Source: Bacillus sp. AFS088145 (GTDB lineage: Bacteria > Bacillota > Bacilli > Bacillales > Bacillaceae_G). From it: a DNA stretch of 61,448 nt. The position numbers and the translations under genes are program-made. The notes under the pieces were generated by a model. It saw only the letters and a list, made by a program, of their open reading frames with translations, made no database searches and was not told the origin of the DNA. The stretch is from NCBI RefSeq assembly GCF_002564465.1, contig NZ_NUUX01000044.1, positions 1 to 61,448 of the forward strand, in the 5' to 3' direction. Of the stretch, positions 55,951-61,448 are shown piece by piece (the stretch's first letter is position 1; every line of letters starts with the position of its first letter).

Positions 55951-56637
55951 TTGATCGGATTCGTAGTAATTGTAGCAATTATTTTATTGATTATTCGAAA
56001 AAGTAAGCTAGAAATTATACATAAAAAAATTAAAATAAAACATTTAGATGATTCATTACAGTCAATTCAGCTTATATGGATTCCAAATATAGGCGATATT
56101 CCTTTTAAATTGAGTGAGATTGAAAAAATTTGCAATCATAATACATTAATACTTTTAAGTGGTTACTCAAAAAAGAAGTCAAAAAAATATAAAGATGAAA
56201 ACATCCACTATTTATCTTCTATTGCTCCTGTCTATTTTTTGTGGAATGATTTTGACTATAGTGGCAACTATAGGGATCTAAATGCATTATTACTAGATTG
56301 TAAAGTTACAATTTTAGAAAATAAAAGTGCTTCATTTGAAACTGAAAATGGTACTAAGTTTTCGATTGTTGGATTAGATGATGTGAATACAAAGAGAGAT
56401 CATTTAGACTTTGCACTTGAAGAGCGGTATGAAGATGATCTTAGTATTTTAACAAGCTATACTGAAGTCATGGATAGTAATAGTAGTAATTTTGAAAGTA
56501 TTCAAGTTTATCTGTTTGAAAGAAGTCAATTAAATGTAAATCGAAATCAGAAAACGGTATATTTGGAGCTACATAACAATAAAGGAATTCGCAAACAAAA
56601 AACAATAACAGTTTTAAATTTTGAAGTTATGAAATAA
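55951..56637 (+). CDS. Degenerate metallophosphoesterase-like membrane protein (YpbG position)
   Basis: 228 aa from TTG 55951: an N-terminal anchor helix and a domain that follows the calcineurin-like phosphoesterase layout. A helix-strand start leads to LILLSGYSK where GD should be, then SIAPVYFLWNDFDY where the GN(H/N)D motif should be, then LLDCKVTILENKS. The metal-binding Asp/His/Asn residues are thus largely gone, so catalysis is doubtful. No ATG fits: GGGGGAA at 55923 points to ATA 55936 (a former ATG?), giving (M)KLLLLIGFVV. B. subtilis has the phosphoesterase gene ypbG at this place, before mecB. Confidence 0.6.
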   Translation: MIGFVVIVAIILLIIRKSKLEIIHKKIKIKHLDDSLQSIQLIWIPNIGDIPFKLSEIEKICNHNTLILLSGYSKKKSKKYKDENIHYLSSIAPVYFLWNDFDYSGNYRDLNALLLDCKVTILENKSASFETENGTKFSIVGLDDVNTKRDHLDFALEERYEDDLSILTSYTEVMDSNSSNFESIQVYLFERSQLNVNRNQKTVYLELHNNKGIRKQKTITVLNFEVMK

Positions 56638-56670
56638 GTGTTTGTTGTTTACATGCAGGAGGAAAGAAAA

Positions 56671-57579
56671 TTGGCCCAAATAGGAAAGTACAATATTAAA
56701 GCAATTTCTAACATTGTTGGGATTTTACCAGGCACATTAAGAGCTTGGGAAAGAAGATATAATATCATAAGTCCTGTTCGAAATGATGCTGGCCATCGAC
56801 TATATACAGAGGAACATGTTTATATTTTAAAATGGCTCGTTCAAAAAGTTAATGAAGGGTTTACAATTGGACAAGCAATTAATTTATACGAAGCAAAAGA
56901 GCATAAATCGTCTAATGACAGCTCTCTTACTGAAAATCTTCAATCAGATGCGCTAGTCAATCGAATTGTTTCTTCATTATTATCTTTTGAAGAAAGTGAA
57001 GCCCACAATTATGTGAATGACGCTTTTAGTCTTTTTTCTATAGATAAAGTATTATTTAAAATTATTTCTAAGGTTTTCATATTAATAGGTGATAAAAGTC
57101 GTAATGGTGAAATTACAAGTGCCCATGAACATTTTGCAACATCTTTTTTGAGAACGAGATTAGGGATGATTTATCAAAATTTACCTAACAATAAACATTT
57201 GCCAAAGCTAATCGCAGTTTGTGGACCAGAAGAAAAGCACGAATTAGGTTTATTAATTTTTACGATTTATTTAAGAAGAATCGGTTTTCAAGTTATTTAT
57301 TTAGGAGCATCCATTGATTCAGATGATATTGAACAAGTAATAAATGAAGTGAATCCAGCTGGATTTATTATGACTTGTACTTTAAGAGAAAATTTAAAGA
57401 AAACAATTGATCTAGCCATCATAATCAAAAAAATTAAACCTGATATCATTATTGGAATTGGTGGACACGCAGTTTCAACTTGTGAGAGCCCAATTATGGA
57501 TTCCATACAGGAATTTTATATTGGTAACCAACAAGCGAACTGGGATGAATGGTTAAAGCAGAATTTTAATTATAAATGA
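56671..57579 (+). CDS. MerR-family regulator with cobalamin-binding-type sensor domain (CarH/LitR-like)
   Basis: 302 aa. An N-terminal MerR winged helix (residues 8-75; LPGTLRAWERRY, GHRLY), a four-helix linker domain with AHEHFATSFL (EH at 153-154) and a C-terminal Rossmann-type B12 domain. The base-off/His-on motif is present as E188-x-H190-x-x-G193, a TCTL in place of SxL, and GIGGHA (G264-G265). In CarH-type photoreceptors adenosylcobalamin keeps the repressor tetramer on DNA until light breaks it. The usual Trp (and upper His) of the linker domain read as Ser/Arg here, so light control is uncertain. TTG 56671 follows GGAGGAAAGAAAA. Confidence 0.78.
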   Translation: MAQIGKYNIKAISNIVGILPGTLRAWERRYNIISPVRNDAGHRLYTEEHVYILKWLVQKVNEGFTIGQAINLYEAKEHKSSNDSSLTENLQSDALVNRIVSSLLSFEESEAHNYVNDAFSLFSIDKVLFKIISKVFILIGDKSRNGEITSAHEHFATSFLRTRLGMIYQNLPNNKHLPKLIAVCGPEEKHELGLLIFTIYLRRIGFQVIYLGASIDSDDIEQVINEVNPAGFIMTCTLRENLKKTIDLAIIIKKIKPDIIIGIGGHAVSTCESPIMDSIQEFYIGNQQANWDEWLKQNFNYK

Positions 57580-57655
57580 ATTTTGACTTTAGAATCACCA
57601 AAATTATATAAAAACATAAACTGTACTATGGTAAATGCAGCAAGGAGGCTAGTTC

Positions 57656-58264
57656 ATGAGGTTGGAACGGTTGAACTACAATAAAATAAAAGTTTTTCTT
57701 ACATCTGATGATTTATCTGAACGTGGTCTGACAAAAGAAGACTTATGGTACAATGCACCAAAAGTTCAACAGCTTTTTCAAGATATGATGCATGAAGCTA
57801 GCGTAGAACTAGGTTTCGAAGTAGATGGAAAAGTATCCGTTGAAGTTTTCTCTCTTCAAGCTCAAGGAATGGTTGTAATTGTAACAAAATCCGATGAAAT
57901 TGAGGAAGAGGAAGATGAATTTCAAGACGATTTTATCTCGATGGAAGTAATCCTAGATGAAAGTGAACATATATTGTACGAGTTTTCTACTTTAGATGAT
58001 CTAATCCTACTTTCTGAAAAATTGGTTTCATGTGATGCTTTAGGTGGTAGATTATTCTCTTTTGAAAATACGTTTTACTTAAAGTTCGAGGAGAATGAAA
58101 TAGGAAGACTAGATCGTGAAACATTTTATGCGATTTTAGCTGAATATGGTAATCCTTCCACAAGAACAATTTACCGTATTATTGAATATGGTAAAGAACT
58201 TATCTCAGAAAATGCTATTGAACAACTGCATTTTTATTTCGTTAAAAATAAAGCCTCTCAGTAA
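57656..58264 (+). CDS. mecB: Adaptor protein MecB (YpbH)
   Basis: 202-aa MecA-family adaptor that delivers substrates to ClpCP. The N-terminal substrate-binding part MRLERLNYNKIKVFLTSDDL is nearly the same as B. subtilis MecB, followed by an acidic linker (EIEEEEDEFQDD) and the ClpC-binding C-terminal domain (about 100-185). AAGGAGGCTAGTTC precedes the ATG. Location before gudB marks this as MecB, not MecA. Confidence 0.93.
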   Translation: MRLERLNYNKIKVFLTSDDLSERGLTKEDLWYNAPKVQQLFQDMMHEASVELGFEVDGKVSVEVFSLQAQGMVVIVTKSDEIEEEEDEFQDDFISMEVILDESEHILYEFSTLDDLILLSEKLVSCDALGGRLFSFENTFYLKFEENEIGRLDRETFYAILAEYGNPSTRTIYRIIEYGKELISENAIEQLHFYFVKNKASQ

Positions 58265-58289
58265 TTTATTACGAGAGGTTTTACTTTTG
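58251..58289 (+). terminator. Terminator of mecB
   Basis: AGCCTCTC/GAGAGGTT with a TTTACTTTT tail; the stem begins inside the last codons of mecB. Confidence 0.78.
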
Positions 58290-58505
58290 TAAATTTTTTA
58301 TTAATAGATTGTATTTCTTCATATTCTTTCCTTTTCAAATTTTGGAAATAGGAGTATAATGACCTTAGAAAACGCTTACATTAAACGAATATTATATTTT
58401 GTTTTCTATGTGTTTATAACTTTCAAAAAGGGATGGAAAGTTGTATACTAATTTCAGAATGAATGAATGAATCTTTTCATAGTTCAAATTTCTAGGGGGT
58501 TTACA

Positions 58506-59786
58506 ATGGTTGCCGAGAAATCTACAGAGAAAAACAGCAACACTGAAGAACAATTAGATGTACTAGCGCCTACACAAGTAGTTATTAAAGAAGCGTTAGA
58601 AAAATTAGGATATTCAAATGAAATGTATGAACTTTTAAAAGAGCCAGTTCGTATGATGACTGTAAAAATTCCAGTTCGCATGGATGATGGACAAGTGAAA
58701 ATTTTCACTGGTTACAGAGCTCAACATAATGATGCGGTAGGACCAACAAAAGGTGGTATCCGTTTCCATCCAAATGTAACAGAAAATGAAGTTAAAGCCC
58801 TTTCAATCTGGATGAGCTTAAAATGTGGAATTGTAGATTTACCATATGGTGGAGGTAAAGGTGGAATCGTTTGTGATCCACGTGATATGTCATTCCGTGA
58901 GCTAGAAAGACTTAGTCGCGGTTATGTTCGTGCAATTAGCCAAATCGTAGGGCCAACTAAAGATATTCCAGCTCCAGACGTATTTACAAACTCACAAATT
59001 ATGGCTTGGATGATGGATGAATATTCTAGAATAGATGAATTTAACTCACCTGGTTTTATTACTGGTAAACCATTAGTATTAGGTGGATCTCACGGTCGTG
59101 AAACTGCTACTGCTAAAGGTGTAACGATTGTAATTCGTGAAGCAGCAAAGCGTAGAGGTATTAACTTAGAAGGTGCACGAGTTGTTATCCAAGGATTTGG
59201 TAATGCAGGTAGCTTCTTAGCGAAATTTATGCATGATGCTGGCGCAAAAGTTATTGGGATTTCTGATGCTTATGGTGCACTTCATGATCCAAACGGCTTA
59301 GACATTGATTATTTATTAGATCGTAGAGATAGCTTTGGTACAATTACTAAACTATTTAATAATACAATTTCAAATAAAGAATTATTAGAATTAGATTGTG
59401 ATATCTTAGTTCCAGCAGCGATTGAAAATCAAATTACAAAAGAAAATGCTCATAATATTAAAGCAAATATTGTAGTTGAAGCTGCTAACGGACCGACAAC
59501 ACTTGAAGCTACTAAGATTTTAACAGAGCGCGGTATTTTATTAGTTCCAGACGTATTAGCTAGTGCTGGTGGAGTAACTGTTTCTTACTTTGAATGGGTA
59601 CAGAATAACCAAGGTTACTACTGGACTGAAGAAGAAGTAGAAGATCGATTAGAAAAAGTTATGGTACGTTCATTTAATAATATTTATGAAACAAGTGTAA
59701 ATAGAAAAGTAAATATGCGATTAGCTGCTTATATGGTTGGCGCGCGTAAAATGGCTGAAGCTAGCCGATTCAGAGGCTGGGTATAA
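58506..59786 (+). CDS. gudB: NAD-dependent glutamate dehydrogenase GudB (intact form)
   Basis: Catabolic oxidation of glutamate to 2-oxoglutarate. 426 aa with the catalytic lysine region KGGIRFHPNVTENEV and GGGKGGI, then the Rossmann domain (QGFGNAGS). The laboratory B. subtilis 168 allele carries a 9-bp duplication repeating VKA; here the segment reads ENEVKALSIW once, so the enzyme should be active. ATG 58506 follows TAGGGGGTTTACA; an in-frame start at 58467 lies upstream of that site. Confidence 0.95.
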   Translation: MVAEKSTEKNSNTEEQLDVLAPTQVVIKEALEKLGYSNEMYELLKEPVRMMTVKIPVRMDDGQVKIFTGYRAQHNDAVGPTKGGIRFHPNVTENEVKALSIWMSLKCGIVDLPYGGGKGGIVCDPRDMSFRELERLSRGYVRAISQIVGPTKDIPAPDVFTNSQIMAWMMDEYSRIDEFNSPGFITGKPLVLGGSHGRETATAKGVTIVIREAAKRRGINLEGARVVIQGFGNAGSFLAKFMHDAGAKVIGISDAYGALHDPNGLDIDYLLDRRDSFGTITKLFNNTISNKELLELDCDILVPAAIENQITKENAHNIKANIVVEAANGPTTLEATKILTERGILLVPDVLASAGGVTVSYFEWVQNNQGYYWTEEEVEDRLEKVMVRSFNNIYETSVNRKVNMRLAAYMVGARKMAEASRFRGWV

Positions 59787-59802
59787 GATTATATTTGATG
59801 AT

Positions 59803-59838
59803 AAAAACAAGGTGGAGAATATCCATCTTGTTTTTTTT
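59803..59838 (+). terminator. Terminator of gudB
   Basis: AAAAACAAGgTGGA/TCCAtCTTGTTTTT followed by T's. Confidence 0.88.
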
Positions 59839-59927
59839 GATTAGCTATTATTAGACAAATTGAATATTTTACGTAAAATAGTAATAGTAAATATAACTAA
59901 GACTCTAGTTTATTGGAGATGTTTCAA

Positions 59928-60899
59928 ATGGAAAAAGTTGAAGTTCTAATCATTGGTGGAGGACCCTGTGGTATTGCAGCTTATCTTGCATTAAAAAATA
60001 AGGGGATATCTGCATTAATAATTGAAAAAGGAAATATCGTTCATACCCTCAGTCGTTTTCCAACGCATCAAACATTTTTTAGTACAAGTGAAAAATTAGA
60101 AGTGGGAAATATTCCATTTATTATTGAAGGTAGAAAACCAAAAAAACACCAAGCTCTAGCATATTACCGTGATGTTGTTAAACGAAATAGAATAAAAATT
60201 AATGCCTATGAAGAGGTAAAAACAGTTAGTAAGAAAAGTGATTTTATCATCGAGTCAGTTACAATAAACGGTGAAGAAAAACGTTATGAAGCGAAAGCTG
60301 TTATTGTAGCAACTGGATATTATGACCAACCAAACTACTTATCAACACCTGGAGAACAGCTTAATAAAGTTTCTCATTACTTTTTTGAAGGTCATAAACA
60401 TTTTAATCAGAAGGTTGTCGTTATTGGTGGTAAAAACTCAAGTGTTGACGCAGCACTAGAACTAGAAAAGTGTGGAGCGGATGTAACTGTACTTTATAGA
60501 GGCAGTTCTTATTCACCTAGTATTAAACCATGGGTTCTACCAGAATTCGAGGCACTTGTCCGTTCTGAAACAATTAAAATGGAATTTAACGCAAATCTAC
60601 TTGAAATAAAAGAATCATCAGTAGTATACGAAAAAGAAGGACAAATAGTTGCGATTGAGAACGACTTTGTCTATGCCATGACAGGTTACCATCCTGATCA
60701 TACATTAATTAAAAGTATGGGCGTAAAAGTAGACGATCTAACAGGAAGACCATTATTCAATCCAGAAACGATGGAAACAAATATTGAAGGCATTTATATT
60801 GCAGGGGTAATTGCTGCCGGAAACAATGCAAACGAAATATTCATAGAAAATGGTCGTTTTCACGGTGACTTAATAGTTTCTCACTTAGCTAGTAAATAA
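59928..60899 (+). CDS. ypdA: Bacillithiol disulfide reductase YpdA (Bdr)
   Basis: FAD/NADPH oxidoreductase that reduces oxidised bacillithiol. 323 aa: FAD-binding GGGPCG with the characteristic Cys14 near the N terminus, the second Rossmann motif VVIGGKNSSVDAAL near residue 160 and YIAGVIAAGNNANEIF near the C terminus. ATG 59928 sits 9 bp after GGAG. Follows gudB as in B. subtilis. Confidence 0.94.
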   Translation: MEKVEVLIIGGGPCGIAAYLALKNKGISALIIEKGNIVHTLSRFPTHQTFFSTSEKLEVGNIPFIIEGRKPKKHQALAYYRDVVKRNRIKINAYEEVKTVSKKSDFIIESVTINGEEKRYEAKAVIVATGYYDQPNYLSTPGEQLNKVSHYFFEGHKHFNQKVVVIGGKNSSVDAALELEKCGADVTVLYRGSSYSPSIKPWVLPEFEALVRSETIKMEFNANLLEIKESSVVYEKEGQIVAIENDFVYAMTGYHPDHTLIKSMGVKVDDLTGRPLFNPETMETNIEGIYIAGVIAAGNNANEIFIENGRFHGDLIVSHLASK

Positions 60900-60913
60900 T
60901 AATGATAAAAATA

Positions 60914-60940
60914 CTGAAACGTAGCTATGCTACGTTTCAG
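60914..60940. other. Hairpin before the MITE-like element
   Basis: CTGAAACGTAGC/GCTACGTTTCAG, a perfect 12-bp stem with a TAT loop and no T-run. The inner palindrome AACGTAGCTATGCTACGTT recurs with one change at 61099-61117. Its right arm overlaps the start of the element. Confidence 0.75.
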
Positions 60941-61066
60941 ACTGTTGACAAACGCACGCTTTCTTCGTTGCTTCGCCTGTCTAGGGTGCTCATTACCGTC
61001 TAGGGTAACTCCGCTCCTCACCAGCCTTCGCGCCTCGAAATACAAGCGTTTGCAATCAGTCTGAAA
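60935..61066. repeat. MITE-like intergenic element with terminal inverted repeats (copy 2)
   Basis: 132 bp. It begins TTTCAGACTGTTGACAAACG and ends with the near-reverse-complement CGTTTGCAATCAGTCTGAAA, about 20-bp imperfect inverted ends. The interior includes TCTAGGGTGCTCATTACCG and a second TCTAGGGTAACTCC. The last 37 bases reappear at window position 1. No coding capacity, so it would depend on an outside enzyme if mobile. The 60900-61448 interval holds this element, two hairpins and the start of another repeat. Confidence 0.8.
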
Positions 61067-61090
61067 ATCAAGTTTATAGTATTTTGTCTA

Positions 61091-61125
61091 CACAATGGAA
61101 CGTAGCTATACTACGTTCCATTGTG
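61091..61125. other. Perfect 15-bp hairpin after the MITE-like element
   Basis: CACAATGGAACGTAG/CTACGTTCCATTGTG with a 5-nt CTATA loop. Shares the palindromic core with the hairpin at 60914-60940; no T-run. Confidence 0.8.
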
Positions 61126-61289
61126 TTGAAATATAAAATGGTCAATAGGGAAAACAGACATTAAATGAACATTTATTAATGATGAATTTATCGTTTTTTG
61201 AAGATCTATTAATGGTTTTAAATGTTAAAATGTTTGAACTATTTTATGATTCTAATAACACTAGTAATTTTTTTTAGAAGTTAAAAATA

Positions 61290-61448
61290 TTATGAGCTAA
61301 TTTTTAGAAAAACAAATTCAATTGATTAGTTTAATTAATGTTCGATATTAATTGACCTACAAACTGATTAATAAACAACTGTTAGGTTACTCTAAGTAAA
61401 GGATATTTGATTAGGATTTATTGTAGACTTTTTTTGATGAATAAGTTG
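61290..61448. repeat. 5' half of the long structured repeat (runs off the window)
   Basis: Matches 31127-31277 with small differences: the shared phrases AATTTTTAGAAAAA, TTCGATNTTAATTGACCTAC, ACTCTAAGTAAAGGATATT and TTTTTTGATGAATAAGTTG occur in the same order. The window ends where the more conserved structured core would begin. Confidence 0.85.

Overview
The window is AT-rich chromosomal DNA of an endospore-forming member of the Bacillaceae. The gene order largely follows the Bacillus subtilis segment from drm through spoIIA, spoVA, ppiB, scpAB, dacB, spm, rluB and res, then ribU, fer, recQ (ypbC), mecB, gudB and ypdA. This backbone carries lineage-specific insertions, losses and intergenic repeats. 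The species cannot be named from the sequence. There are no rRNA or tRNA genes, prophage genes, transposase genes or CRISPR arrays.

Layout. 1-2028: a standalone methionine aminopeptidase and a TerC-family protein under a yybP-ykoY (Mn2+) riboswitch. 2173-5733: nucleoside catabolism (deoB, pupG, pdp) behind a palindromic operator candidate. 5885-11303: an insertion with a nucleoside hydrolase, two tiny membrane ORFs, a purine permease and a GntR-controlled ABC exporter. 11417-19553: the sporulation block dacF, spoIIAA-spoIIAB-sigF (sigma-H promoter candidate) and the seven-gene spoVA operon (sigma-G promoter candidate). 19560-24000: ypuA, ppiB, a metal-type cupin with a Gln/Asn/Tyr-rich tail, an orphan ribT, ypuF and a yjcZ-type micro-gene, interleaved with two kinds of short tandem repeats. 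24031-30999: scpAB, ypuI, an aromatic-acid-exporter-like protein, sodF and dacB-spmA-spmB (sigma-E candidate). 31000-36000: a long repeat, a CymR-type operator, the reverse-transsulfuration/LuxS operon mccA-mccB-yrrT-luxS, and two tandem paralogous small proteins. 36113-43214: rluB, resABC (cytochrome c maturation) and resDE (redox two-component system). 43378-47074: a cobalamin riboswitch, B12 ABC importer and cobalamin adenosyltransferase. 47312-50774: a micro-protein, a phosphotransferase behind a long palindrome, FMN-riboswitch-ribU, a UPF0302 protein and ferredoxin. 51092-60899: ypbB-recQ-ypbD-ypbE, a frameshifted CBS-ACT gene, a phosphoesterase-like gene without its metal motifs, a MerR regulator with a cobalamin-binding fold, mecB, gudB and ypdA. 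Both window ends carry copies of intergenic repeat elements.

Functional themes. The sporulation genes form a cascade from sigma-H through SpoIIAB/SigF to sigma-E (dacB-spm) and sigma-G (spoVA). The sulfur operon links the activated methyl cycle (YrrT, LuxS) to cysteine synthesis (MccA, MccB). The B12 importer and adenosyltransferase would make the adenosylcobalamin that a CarH-like MerR protein 10 kb away may bind. The rib biosynthetic genes and lysA are missing from their usual places, while ribT and the riboflavin importer ribU remain.

The most unusual content is intergenic. A 21-bp-phased TTGCAG repeat family occurs at two clear loci and one possible third. A 52-bp tandem palindromic repeat lies in another gap. 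A terminal-inverted-repeat element and a roughly 340-bp structured repeat each recur in the window. At three loci the repeat blocks are bracketed by two related hairpins.
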